In this document: positions 18,133-27,000 of the stretch, in pieces
How positions within the stretch are numbered: position 1 is the stretch's first letter
Layout of the letters: each line of letters opens with the position of its first letter
Assembly (NCBI RefSeq): GCF_900108245.1
Contig: NZ_FNUY01000008.1
Coordinates: 186,001 to 250,000 of the forward strand
Direction of reading: 5' to 3'
Length of the DNA stretch: 64,000 nucleotides
From: Allobosea lathyri
GTDB lineage: Bacteria > Pseudomonadota > Alphaproteobacteria > Rhizobiales > Beijerinckiaceae
The notes under the pieces: generated by a model
Databases searched by the model: none
What the model saw: the letters and a program-made list of their open reading frames with translations, nothing else
Told to the model about the DNA's origin: nothing
Program-made: the position numbers and the translations under genes

Positions 18133-19947
18133 TTACTGCCGCAGCGCATTGAATCTGTCCTTCGCCTCTTGAATGCCGCCGGCATGGGCTTTCGCATAAA
18201 GCTCACGCGCCTTCATGACCTCGCCACGCGTTCCAAAGGTCCCCCACGCGGTCAGAATGGCGGGATCATATGTCTCCGCGAGCATGAAGCTCGCCCGAGC
18301 GCTGCCCGTTTCGGCAGCACTTTCGAGCACTATCCGGGCAGCACCGATATCTCCCTGAATGAGCAGCGCGCTGGCGCGCGCGATCAATCTCGTCGCCTCC
18401 GTATTGCTTTGGGCTTCGGCGATCGTCGTCTGCGGCAGGGCAGCCACCTCAGACACTTGCGCTGTATCAGGTCCATCGCCGCTCTTCACAGGCTCAGGCA
18501 TGGCGTGTGCAAGGACCGCATTGCCCGGCGCGACATCCCGGGCCATTGCCGCAATCCTGTCCCGCTCTTGCTGCCGAGATTGTTCCAACTCCGCCATCGC
18601 GCTCGTCGTCGCCTGTCTGAGCTGCCCTGTTTCGTTGCTCGCCGCTTGCAAACGCGCCATCTGCGTCTCGATTTCGAGCCTCGCCGTCGCCAGTTCCTGC
18701 GCCAGTGCAGCGCTGCGAGCGCGCTCCTCGTCGAGCGCTTGCCGATGTCGCGTCGAACTCGCGGCAAGTTCACTTCGTGCAGCAGCGGCGTCTAGCGCCA
18801 GCACGGCGGATTGCTTGCGCTCCTGTTCGAGTGTCTGCACGTTTTTTGCGGCTTCCGCATGCGCGAGGCGTCCCGTTTCGTCACTCACCGTCCGTAGTCG
18901 CGCTGCCTGCGTTTCGATTTCGCGCTGCGCCGTCGCCAGTTGGCTCTCGAGCGCGGCACTACGGGCGCTTTCCTCCTCAAGCGCTTGCCGGTAATCTGCC
19001 GAACTTGCGGCGAGCTCATTTCGTGCGGTAGCGGCCTCCAGCGCGTGGGCAGCGGATTGCTTGCGCTCCTGTTCGAGCGACTGCAGGCTTTTTGCGGCTT
19101 CCGCGCGCGCGAGCTGTGCTGCTTCGTCGTTCGCCGTCCGCAGCCGGGCCGCCTGCGTCTCAATCTCGCTCTTCGCCGTCGCCAGTTCGTTCTCCAGCGC
19201 GGTGCTGCGAGCCCGCTCCTCGTCGAGCGCTTGGCGATATCGCGCCGCGCTGGCGGCAAGCTCATTGCGTGCAGCTGCGGTCTCCAGCGCAAGGGCAATG
19301 GATTGCTTGCGCTCCTGTTCGAGTGATCGAATGCCCTTCGCGGTTTCCGCTCGCAGCTGAAAATCCAACCGTTCGATGGTTCGCCGAGCCTCGGTAAGCC
19401 GGGCCTCGGTAAGCTCCTGCGCCACGGCTTCGGCGCGCTCGCCGTTCTGGGATTGCGGCGGGTGCGGTACGGACGTCACCTGAACCTGCTGCGCACTTGG
19501 TGGACTGGTTTGATTGGCATCGCTCTGTCGGGACGCCGGGAGGGAGGTCTTCGAGACTTGGCTCAAAAGCTGGGTGGCTTGCGCGACGACCTGCCGTCCT
19601 ATGATCTTGACGCTATCATACTGAGCAGCGTCTCGGATGGCATAGAAGACCAGGAATCCAGCCGCTACAGCAGCGCCGGTATATAGCCCCTTGCGGTGTC
19701 GCCGTACCGACGCCCAAACCGCAGAGCGGTTGCTCGATATTTCATCCTCTCCCAGAAAATACTCGTCGCGCACCAACGGGTGCCAATGCGTCGGCGTAAG
19801 CTTGGTTGGCTCACTGTTTTTTCCGATCCACTTCGCCGCCTCCGGCGACCACTGAGCGACGTCATAGATGCCCGTCGCGTCATCCTCGAGGATGACGAAT
19901 TTCCCATCTTTCGGTGCGGTCTCGATCGTGTGACGCATGTTAAACAT
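18133..19947 (-). CDS. Membrane-anchored coiled-coil protein with DUF551-like N-terminus and Sel1-like C-terminus
   Basis: 604 residues of unknown function. Residues 5-62 resemble DUF551 (IETAPKDGKFVIL, YDVAQW, THWHPL). One transmembrane segment spans about 87-104. Residues about 208-448 are three consecutive 82-residue repeats beginning [ST]LEQERKQS and containing RNELAAS, RQAL[DE]EE and EIETQ[AM]ARL, predicted to form a long coiled coil. The last 100 residues (LLIQGDIGAARIVLESAAETGSARASFMLA in part) look like Sel1/TPR helices. The N-terminus would be cytoplasmic and the coil periplasmic. First gene of the four-gene cluster. Confidence 0.8.
   Translation of the reverse strand: MFNMRHTIETAPKDGKFVILEDDATGIYDVAQWSPEAAKWIGKNSEPTKLTPTHWHPLVRDEYFLGEDEISSNRSAVWASVRRHRKGLYTGAAVAAGFLVFYAIRDAAQYDSVKIIGRQVVAQATQLLSQVSKTSLPASRQSDANQTSPPSAQQVQVTSVPHPPQSQNGERAEAVAQELTEARLTEARRTIERLDFQLRAETAKGIRSLEQERKQSIALALETAAARNELAASAARYRQALDEERARSTALENELATAKSEIETQAARLRTANDEAAQLARAEAAKSLQSLEQERKQSAAHALEAATARNELAASSADYRQALEEESARSAALESQLATAQREIETQAARLRTVSDETGRLAHAEAAKNVQTLEQERKQSAVLALDAAAARSELAASSTRHRQALDEERARSAALAQELATARLEIETQMARLQAASNETGQLRQATTSAMAELEQSRQQERDRIAAMARDVAPGNAVLAHAMPEPVKSGDGPDTAQVSEVAALPQTTIAEAQSNTEATRLIARASALLIQGDIGAARIVLESAAETGSARASFMLAETYDPAILTAWGTFGTRGEVMKARELYAKAHAGGIQEAKDRFNALRQ
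18604..19326 (-). repeat. Three tandem 246-bp coding repeats
   Basis: Encode the three 82-residue coiled-coil units of the membrane protein. Units are highly similar at both DNA and protein level, differing by scattered substitutions, so the number of units may vary between strains. Confidence 0.8.
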
Positions 19948-20187
19948 GCCTGCTCAAACGGCGTTATCGGACCTCTTCTTCTCCACCTCGCCTGAATGCC
20001 GACCCATCCTCCCCGAGGCAGCTTAAGACAATTTAAACTGTATTGTGACGCTACGCCACACCCGCCTGCGGAGCGCGTCGGACGCGATGCGACGGCCTGG
20101 CATTTCGCTTATAAGTGCCTGCGCTCGTGGGTTGATTTTAGATATGGATGATGCCGATGGCGGCTCCCCCGGCGGCCATCTGGTGCC
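19948..20187. other. Intergenic, promoter region of the four-gene cluster
   Basis: No gene recognised. It should contain the promoter for the minus-strand cluster starting at 19947 and borders the scrap region that begins at about 20188. Confidence 0.35.
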
Positions 20188-20301
20188 GGCCTCGATGTGA
20201 ACATCGGCAATGGCGCGATCCTCGGCCTGTTCTATAGCGGCCAACTCGCCCGGCGCACGAATGACCATTCATTCGACGCGCGGCTTGCCGTGCAATTCTG
20301 A
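20188..20301 (+). pseudogene. 3' fragment of an autotransporter/outer-membrane barrel gene
   Basis: An open stretch of 37 codons, preceded by an in-frame stop and with no start, ends GLFYSGQLARRTNDHSFDAR then LAVQF and TGA. This is the usual last two strands of an autotransporter barrel with terminal Phe. Only the end is left, so it is a truncated relic. Confidence 0.55.
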
Positions 20302-20380
20302 GCGCAAGCTCCTGAGGGAGAGCGCTGCAGTCATCGGTGGCAGGCACTGGTCGTCCGGGCCGCATCTGCGCAACGCTGCT

Positions 20381-20524
20381 TCAGCTCTGATAGCGGGCGA
20401 CGAGGCCGAGCAGCGTATTGGGCTCGAAAGGCTTGACCATCCAGGCGCTGGCGCCGGCGCGACGCCCTTCCGCCTTGATGTCGGCGCCGTTCTCGGTGGT
20501 CAGCATGATGATCGGCGTGTTCTG
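20381..20524 (-). pseudogene. cheY: 3' fragment of cheY (response regulator)
   Basis: The last 47 codons of a CheY-type receiver: TPIIMLTTENGADIKAEG, then AGASAWMVKPF with the conserved Lys of the KPF motif, ending LVARYQS. The phospho-acceptor Asp and the whole N-terminal half are missing. Upstream on this strand the frame runs into antisense of fliF. It cannot encode a working receiver. Confidence 0.8.
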
Positions 20525-20537
20525 GCCGGCGGAGCCT

Positions 20538-20756
20538 GCCGCTATCGTCGCGGTGACCGGGGAGATGACGGCCATGCCGGCCCAACTCGCCGGCACTGAG
20601 GCTGGGCTGAACCTGCTCGCCGACCTCTCCCAATCCCAGGGCCGCCTGCCGCAGAAGAAGATCGAGCAGCTCATCGAACTCAATGAGGTGCAGGCCGCCG
20701 CGATCCTCAGGCAGTGGCTCCAGGAGGAGACACGGGTAGAGGAGGCGCGAGCATGA
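20538..20756 (+). pseudogene. fliF: 3' fragment of fliF (flagellar MS ring)
   Basis: The end of a FliF protein: KKIEQLIELNEVQAAAILRQ followed by WLQEE, matching the C-terminal FliG-binding segment of FliF (KKI-x-E-I-[VI]-x-x-[NH]-x-x-x-A-x-x-[IL]-[LV]-R-x-W). The stop overlaps the ATG of the fliH-like gene (ATGA), the usual fliF-fliH type coupling. Everything upstream of about codon 70 from the end is gone, replaced by antisense cheY. Confidence 0.72.
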
Positions 20757-21424
20757 GGCATCTTCCCATCGCGGCCTTCATCCCGAGCTTCGATGAAGCG
20801 AAGCCCTCCATCGGCGACGCCTGGCTTGTGCAGGAGGTCGGTGACGACGTCCCGGTCGATCTGCCGGCCTTCCCGCTCAAGACCCCGCGCCAACCGCCGC
20901 CAGATCTCGACGGGATCTTCGAGAGCGGGCGACAGGCGGGTCTGGCGGAGGCACGTGCCGAGGCTCAGCGGGATCTCGCGAAGCAGCGCAATGAGGCCGA
21001 AGCCACACTGGCCGCCGAGCGCCTGCGCTGGGCCGAGGACGTCGCTGCGCCCTTTGCCTCGCAACTCGCCGACGCGCTTCAAGCCTTGGCTGAGAACCTC
21101 TCCGACACCGTTGGGCGTCTGCTGCGCCCCTTCCTGGCGACCGAAATGCGCGACGCAGCCTGCCGCGCGCTGATCCAGCAGATCGCGCCGCTGCTTGCAG
21201 GCGCCGACGGTGCGCTGATCCGCGTATCCGGTTCGCCTGCGCTACTGGAGACGCTGCGCCTCGTCTTTCCGGCCGGGCAGGCGGTCGAATTCGTCGAAAC
21301 GGATGCCGTCGACGTCACCATCGTGACCCGCGACACCGTCATCGAGACCCGCATCGCCGAATGGGTCGGCAGGCTGGAAGGCCAGGGGCCGGATCGTCGG
21401 CGCCACGCTCCGACCCCGATCTGA
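20753..21424 (+). CDS. FliH-like flagellar assembly protein
   Basis: 223 residues. The centre is a helical, charged segment (GRQAGLAEARAEAQRDLAKQ...) followed by VAAPFASQLADALQALAENL and a C-terminal alpha/beta domain (LIRVSGSPALLETLRLVFP), the layout of FliH, the regulator of the FliI export ATPase. ATG at 20753 overlaps the fliF stop and has GGAGG upstream. Sequence identity to FliH is weak by eye, so the name is based largely on position after fliF. Since fliF is broken, the gene is probably nonfunctional in context unless a second flagellar cluster exists. Confidence 0.65.
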   Translation: MRHLPIAAFIPSFDEAKPSIGDAWLVQEVGDDVPVDLPAFPLKTPRQPPPDLDGIFESGRQAGLAEARAEAQRDLAKQRNEAEATLAAERLRWAEDVAAPFASQLADALQALAENLSDTVGRLLRPFLATEMRDAACRALIQQIAPLLAGADGALIRVSGSPALLETLRLVFPAGQAVEFVETDAVDVTIVTRDTVIETRIAEWVGRLEGQGPDRRRHAPTPI

Positions 21425-21436
21425 AACCGTTCGCCT

Positions 21437-21507
21437 CGCCAGACCTTTTCGCTCGCCAGATCGTCTTGCCTTGCCAGATCTTCTCGCTTCGCCAGATCAT
21501 TTCGCCT
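21437..21507 (+). repeat. Four tandem 17-18-bp repeats
   Basis: Units start at 21437, 21454, 21472 and 21490 and follow the pattern YGCCAGAYC-N4-TCGCYT (for example CGCCAGATCATTTCGCCT). They fill the gap between the fliH-like stop codon and the MotB-SLT ATG. Confidence 0.8.
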
Positions 21508-21531
21508 TGCACGGAACCGGAATAACAGATC

Positions 21532-22506
21532 ATGGACAAGGGCCCGCCCGATCTCATCATCATCCGTCGCTATGCGGTCAAGGTGGCCGACCAGCCCAAG
21601 ACCGGGGTCTGGAAGATCGCCCATGCCGATTTCATGACGGCGATGATGGCGCTGTTCCTCGTGCTCTGGCTGGTCAACGCGACCAATCGCGAAACCCGCA
21701 CGACCGTTGCGCAATATTTCAACCCGATCAAACTTACGGATACAACCTCCGACCGCAAGGGCGTGCGTAGTCCGCAGGACGCAGAGCCCGGTGAATCGGA
21801 GCGCGCAGAACTGCTGCCCGGCGACGAGAAGGGCGCGAAAAGCACGGGCTCCGAGTGGCGGCCGAGCCATCCGGCCAGGGATCCCTCGCAGGGCGCGCCC
21901 GGCTTCGAGGATCCCTATGCCGTCCTGGCCGAAGTGGCCGCCGCCAAATCGGAACGCAACGCCGAAAGGATCTCGCGCCAGACGCTGGGCACCTCCGCGC
22001 AGACGGTTTGCGAAGAGCATATGACCCGGGTTTCCAAGGCCTACGACATTCCCGTCGGCGTGCTCTATTCGGTCGGGCTCACCGAGAGCGGCCGGCGCAA
22101 TTCGCTCCAGCCATTTGCATTGAACATTCAGGGTCAGGCCTTTTTCGGTGCGACGAAGGAGGAGGCCCTGGCTGCCTTCCAGGCCGCCCGCGCGCGGGGC
22201 AAAAAGCTGATCGACATCGGTTGCATGCAGATCAACCACCATTATCACCGCGACCAGTTCCCAAGCCTCGACGCGATGTTCGATCCGGCGCTGAACGTCG
22301 AATATTCGGCCAAGTTCCTGAAACGGCTGAAAGCGCGCCACGCCACATGGACCATGGCGGTCGCGCGCTATCATGCCGGGCCGCACAACAACCCGGCGCA
22401 GCAGCGTTATGTCTGTACGGTCATCCGGAACATGGTCGCGACAGGCTTCGGGCAGTGGACCGATAATGCAAAGTCGTTCTGCGGGGTGAAGGTGGCCGGA
22501 CGGTAG
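21532..22506 (+). CDS. Chimeric MotB N-terminus fused to a lytic transglycosylase (SLT) domain
   Basis: 324 residues. Residues 24-70 are a canonical MotB stator start: GVWKIAHADFMTAMMALFLV with the proton-channel Asp at 33 and one membrane segment (34-50), then YFNPIKLTD. Residues about 125-145 (FEDPYAVLAEVAA) are still MotB-like linker. From about 157 it becomes a family 1 lytic transglycosylase: catalytic Glu in LTESGRR at 185, GCMQINHHYH at 230-239 and VARYHAGP near 277. The OmpA peptidoglycan-binding domain of MotB is absent. In rhizobial flagellar clusters motB and a flagellar SLT gene are close together, so an in-frame deletion joining them is the simplest origin. It may be an inert relic or a membrane-anchored muramidase. 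Confidence 0.8.
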   Translation: MDKGPPDLIIIRRYAVKVADQPKTGVWKIAHADFMTAMMALFLVLWLVNATNRETRTTVAQYFNPIKLTDTTSDRKGVRSPQDAEPGESERAELLPGDEKGAKSTGSEWRPSHPARDPSQGAPGFEDPYAVLAEVAAAKSERNAERISRQTLGTSAQTVCEEHMTRVSKAYDIPVGVLYSVGLTESGRRNSLQPFALNIQGQAFFGATKEEALAAFQAARARGKKLIDIGCMQINHHYHRDQFPSLDAMFDPALNVEYSAKFLKRLKARHATWTMAVARYHAGPHNNPAQQRYVCTVIRNMVATGFGQWTDNAKSFCGVKVAGR

Positions 22507-22541
22507 GGCGCGGCCCTGCAAGTGCAAGCCAACGCCACGAA

Positions 22542-22613
22542 CACTTCGGTGCGATCTTCCAGGATTTCGTGCGTTACCACATGACCGCCGGCGAGAATGT
22601 CGGTCTTGCCCGA
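22542..22613 (+). pseudogene. Fragment of an ABC exporter ATPase domain
   Basis: About 24 codons, HFGAIFQDFVRYHMTAGENV then GLA, match the Q-loop segment of ABC exporters (IFQDF-x-RY-x-x-TA-x-ENIG). No Walker motifs remain. A relic only. Confidence 0.5.
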
Positions 22614-22614
22614 A

Positions 22615-23694
22615 CTAGCCCGCTACTTCGCGATGACGGTTCGCGCCGAGCTGTTGCGCGTATCTGGCGAAATGCGTTTGCACATGCGCCAGGCGCTGAT
22701 CTGCGAGCGGACGTGCCGCCGCTGCATCGCGGGCTTCGCCGGGAGCCATTCCAAAACGCGCGCGGAAGGCACGGTGAAACTGGGCGCTGCTGGAGAAGCC
22801 CTGCTCATGCGCGATCTGCGTGATCGAGCGTGACGGCCCACCGGGCCTGGCCAATTCGCGAAACGAAGCGTCGAGCCGCTTCTCGCGGATGATCGTGGCG
22901 ACGCCGCCATCGGCTGCAAATATCCGGTAGAGATGAGCGCGTGAAACGCGAAACCGTTGTGTGAGCAGATCGGGACCGAGCTGCAGCCCCGACAGGTTGG
23001 CCTCGATGAACTCGAGCACGCGCCGGCGCAGGACGCCCGTCAGCGCCGGATCATGCAGGGATGTCTCGGGCGCGTGACGCGCGAGACCGGACGCGATCAG
23101 CGCGATAGCCGCATCCTCGATGGCGAGCGTGTCGGCGCTGTCCATCTCGGCCGAGACGTCGGAGAGGCTGACGACGAAATCCGTCAGAATCCGGGTGATC
23201 GGCGCACCAGCCTTCAGCACGAGGCCGTGCAGGTTGCGCCCGCCCGCCGCCTTGTCGACGCGCTCTCGCGGCACGACCAGCGACAAAGTCGAGCCGGTTC
23301 GAACGCGGCTCCTGAATGTGCGGGATAAATCGAAGACGCAGATATCGCCCGGCCCGACCGAAATGGCTCGGCCCTCGCAGTCGGCCTCCAATCTGCCGGC
23401 GACGAACAGCTGAATGAAGTACTGCTCCAGCCCGCCTCGCAGGATCGCGCGTCGGTCGCGGCTATATTGCTGCTGGTTGAAGCTGGTCGGGCCGATCAGC
23501 AGCGCGCCGATAGCCCTCGAGCGGATCGAGCCTTCAAGCCTCATCTCGGCGTCACCCGGATATTGCGTCGTCTCGAAGAACGGCCGCGAGACTTCGCGCC
23601 AGAGATCGTTGCGCAGGCCCGGTTCGACCATCTCCGTCGACAGGAAGATCTCGTCCGCCGCAACTGGTGCGCTGGTCTTTTCAGCCTGCCGCAT
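22615..23694 (-). CDS. AraC-family transcriptional regulator
   Basis: 359 residues. The N-terminal 200 residues form a cupin-like AraC-binding domain (LEQYFIQLFVAGRLEADCEG and VGPGDICVFDLSRTF), and the C-terminal 110 residues hold two helix-turn-helix motifs (FRVSRAHLYRIFA and ITQIAHEQGFSSSAQFHRAF). The ATG has GGAGGAGAG upstream. It is divergent from the autotransporter gene across about 325 bases and may control it, an inference from position. Confidence 0.9.
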   Translation of the reverse strand: MRQAEKTSAPVAADEIFLSTEMVEPGLRNDLWREVSRPFFETTQYPGDAEMRLEGSIRSRAIGALLIGPTSFNQQQYSRDRRAILRGGLEQYFIQLFVAGRLEADCEGRAISVGPGDICVFDLSRTFRSRVRTGSTLSLVVPRERVDKAAGGRNLHGLVLKAGAPITRILTDFVVSLSDVSAEMDSADTLAIEDAAIALIASGLARHAPETSLHDPALTGVLRRRVLEFIEANLSGLQLGPDLLTQRFRVSRAHLYRIFAADGGVATIIREKRLDASFRELARPGGPSRSITQIAHEQGFSSSAQFHRAFRARFGMAPGEARDAAAARPLADQRLAHVQTHFARYAQQLGANRHREVAG

Positions 23695-24018
23695 CGCTCG
23701 CTCTCCTCCGCCGGGACCGGGACGTGCTGGAACAGGCCTAAGGTGATTTGCGGGGAAGACCTACGCGGCTGACGCGGGGGCGGGCTTCCGCCAGCGCGGT
23801 ACGGCGCCTCATCCGTTGAGACGAAAAGCCAGAACAAATGAGACGTGGCGATACAAGCAGGCTGTCGCGAACATGCGATCCTCGCAGCGCGGCGGCACTG
23901 CTGGGGGGCGTGTTGCGCGGCAGCTTTGTCGCGCGCACGACCCATCGCTCCCAATGGCAAGGCCTCTCATATCGCAGCAGTGCTCCGGGGGATGAGGCCT
24001 CCGGTTCTGGAGTGGCCT
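23695..24018. other. Divergent intergenic region, araC-type gene to autotransporter
   Basis: 324 bases without a recognised gene. The autotransporter frame stays open upstream to 23845 but those residues look like random high-GC translation and not a signal peptide, so I treat them as untranslated. Confidence 0.4.
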
Positions 24019-27000
24019 ATGCCTATCGCTTCGACCCGCCTTTCGACACGACGCCCGTCTTCACCCCGGTCTCGCACGCTAAGGACAGGCGTCTCGGCGC
24101 TGTCGCTTGCGATCGCCGCCCTAGCGTCGACGCAGGCACCGGCCCAGAGCTACACCTACATAGATGGGGAGGTGCGAGGCGCGGGCGTCACGGCTCCCGC
24201 GACATTGACCGTAGACGCGGGGGGCAGCGCAACGCAGGCAGGCGCCATCACCGGGCCCGGCGCTGTCAACAAGGCGGGCGACGGCACGCTGAGCCTAACG
24301 GGCGCGAGCAGCTATTCGAGTACGACAATTTCCGGAGGCGTGCTGCGCATCCTCGACGGCGGCACGGTGACCAATAACGGCACGCTGTCCCTGACCGGCG
24401 CCAATGCCGGCCTGATCATCAGCGGGATAGGATCGGGGCTCACAACGGGAGCCAACCTCGGTGCCATTGGTTCGGCGGCCGGCGTCACGATGACGGTTGA
24501 AAAGGGGGGCACGTTCCAGAACACCACCGGAAACATCAACATCGCGAATGTGGCTGGCACAAACGCGACATTGAACGTCATCGGAGCGGGATCGGAGTTC
24601 AGAACCCAATCCGCCATCAGCTCGCTGCATGGCAACGCCACCTACAACATCATCGACGGCGGCGCGATCATCCATGGGGGGCAGATCGCCATGGGAGCCA
24701 GCATTGCCGGCGCCGGCTCGGGAAGCGCGACGATCCTGATCTCCGGCGCCGGGTCACGCTGGCAAAGCGGAGCCGGTTATTTCGGGGAGGTGTCGCTCAG
24801 GATCCTCGATGGCGGCGTGATGCAGAACGGCAACATGTCGATCGGTCATCTCGGCGGCAAGACCTCCAACATCCTGATCTCAGGCGCCGGCTCGCTGCAT
24901 GCCGTCAACGGCCTGGTCTTCGGGACCAACGGAACCGGCATCATCACCGTTGCCGAGGGCGGCACCTTCTCCTTCGTCGCAGTCGCGCCTTCGCGCGTTC
25001 TGACCATCAATAAGGGTGGGACGATCAATATCGGCGGTGCGGTCGGCGAAGCGGCAACGGGAGCGGGGCATCTGGGCGTCTCCTCCATCGTCTTTGCCGG
25101 GGGCACGGGCTCGCTCAACTTCAACCACACCGATAGCGGCTATCTGTTCGACCAGGCGATGACCGGGGATGGCGTGGTCAATCACACCGGCCCCGGCACC
25201 ACGATCCTGACCGGTAACAGCAGCTATTCCGGCGGCACGACCATCAGCGCCGGCACGCTGCAACTCGGCAATGGCGGAAGCTCCGGCAGCATCACGGGCA
25301 ACGCTATCAATAACGGCGTGCTCGCCTTCAACCGTTCGGACGCGATGACCTTCGCCGGCTCCATCTCGGGTTCCGGCGCCGTGACGCAGACCGGTGTCGG
25401 CACGACGACACTAACGGCCACCAATACCTACACCGGCGCCACGACGATCCAGGCGGGAACGCTCGCCCTCACCGGTGCGGGTAGCATTGCCGCCTCCAGC
25501 GGTGTGCGAAACAACGGCACCTTCGATATCTCCGCAACCACGGCCGGCGCATCGATCCGCACGCTCTCCGGCAGAGGCGTGGTTGATACCGGCGCGCAAA
25601 CCCTGACCCTGACCGCAGCCGCCGACACCTTCGACGGCACGTTCCAGGGAACGGGCGGGTTGACGCTGAGCAGCGGCGCCGAAACGCTGACCGGCAACAG
25701 CAGCGGCTTTTCCGGTGCGACCACGGTCCAGGCCGGCAGGCTCTCGGTGAACGGCAGCCTCGGCGGCACGATGGCCGTGCTCGGTGGCCGGTTGCAGGGT
25801 GTCGGCACGGTCGGAACGACCACCAACGAAGCCGGCGGCACCATCGCGCCGGGCAATTCGATCGGCACGCTGACGATCAACGGCAACTATCTCGGCAATG
25901 GCGGCAGGCTCGAGATAGAGACCGTGCTGGGCGGCGATGCCTCGCCGTCCGACCGGCTGGTGGTCACCGGCAGCGCCGCCGGCTCGACGCTGGTCACCGT
26001 GCTCAATCAGGGTGGCAACGGCGCTCCGACCGTCGAAGGCATCAAGGTCGTCGATGTCGGCGGCGCCTCGAACGGCCGCTTCAGTCTCGCCAATGGCGAC
26101 TATGCCTTTCAGGGCCAGCCTGCGCTGATCGCCGGCGCCTATGCCTATACGCTGCAGCAGAACGGCGTCAGCACGCCCGGCGACGGCGACTGGTATTTGC
26201 GCTCGACCTATGTCCAGCCCGCCGGCGCGGCGGCGCCAGTCGGCAGTTCGGTCCGGACCATGCCGATTTTCCAGCCCGGCGTGCCCCTCTACGAGGCCTA
26301 TGGCCAGGTGCTGCAGAGCCTGAACGGCTTGCCGACCCTGCGCCAGCGCGTCGGTGATCGCGTCCAAGGCGAGAGCGGAGCCGCCGCCGGCACTCCCGAA
26401 AGCCGCGCGATTTGGGCCCGCATCGAAGGCGCGCATAGCCGCGTGACGCCGCGGCTATCGACCAGCGGCACCAGCTACGAAATCGACAGCTGGAAGCTGC
26501 AGGCGGGCGTCGAGGGCCAATTGCTCGGCGATGGCGCGGGCACGCTGATCGGCGGCCTCACCGCCCATCACGGCGGCGCCACCGCCGATGTCGCGTCGGT
26601 CTTCGGCCGCGGCAAGATCGATACGAGCGGCACCGGCTTCGGCGGCACGCTGACCTGGTACGGCCAGAGCGGCTTCTATGCCGATGCGCAGGCGCAAGTC
26701 AGCTGGTTCGACAGCGACCTCACTTCGACCACCGCCGGGCGCAGGCTCGCCGATGGCAAAGGCGGCTTCGGCTATGCCTTCGGCCTGGAACTCGGCCAGC
26801 GCATCGCGCTGGGCGGTGCCTGGTCGCTGACGCCGCAGGCCCAGCTGATCTATTCGAAGGTCGATTCTTCCGGCTTCACCGATCCCTTCGGCGCCCGGGT
26901 TTCGCTTGATGACGGCGACAGCCTGAAGGGCCGCCTCGGGCTCGGCGCCGAGTACCGCAACAGCTGGCGCGGCGCCGACGGCCAGCTGGTTGGCGCCACG

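Noticed and set aside
20381..21082. 233-codon minus-strand frame read as one protein
   Set aside because: Only its last 47 codons are CheY-like; the rest is antisense of fliF and fliH-like sequence.
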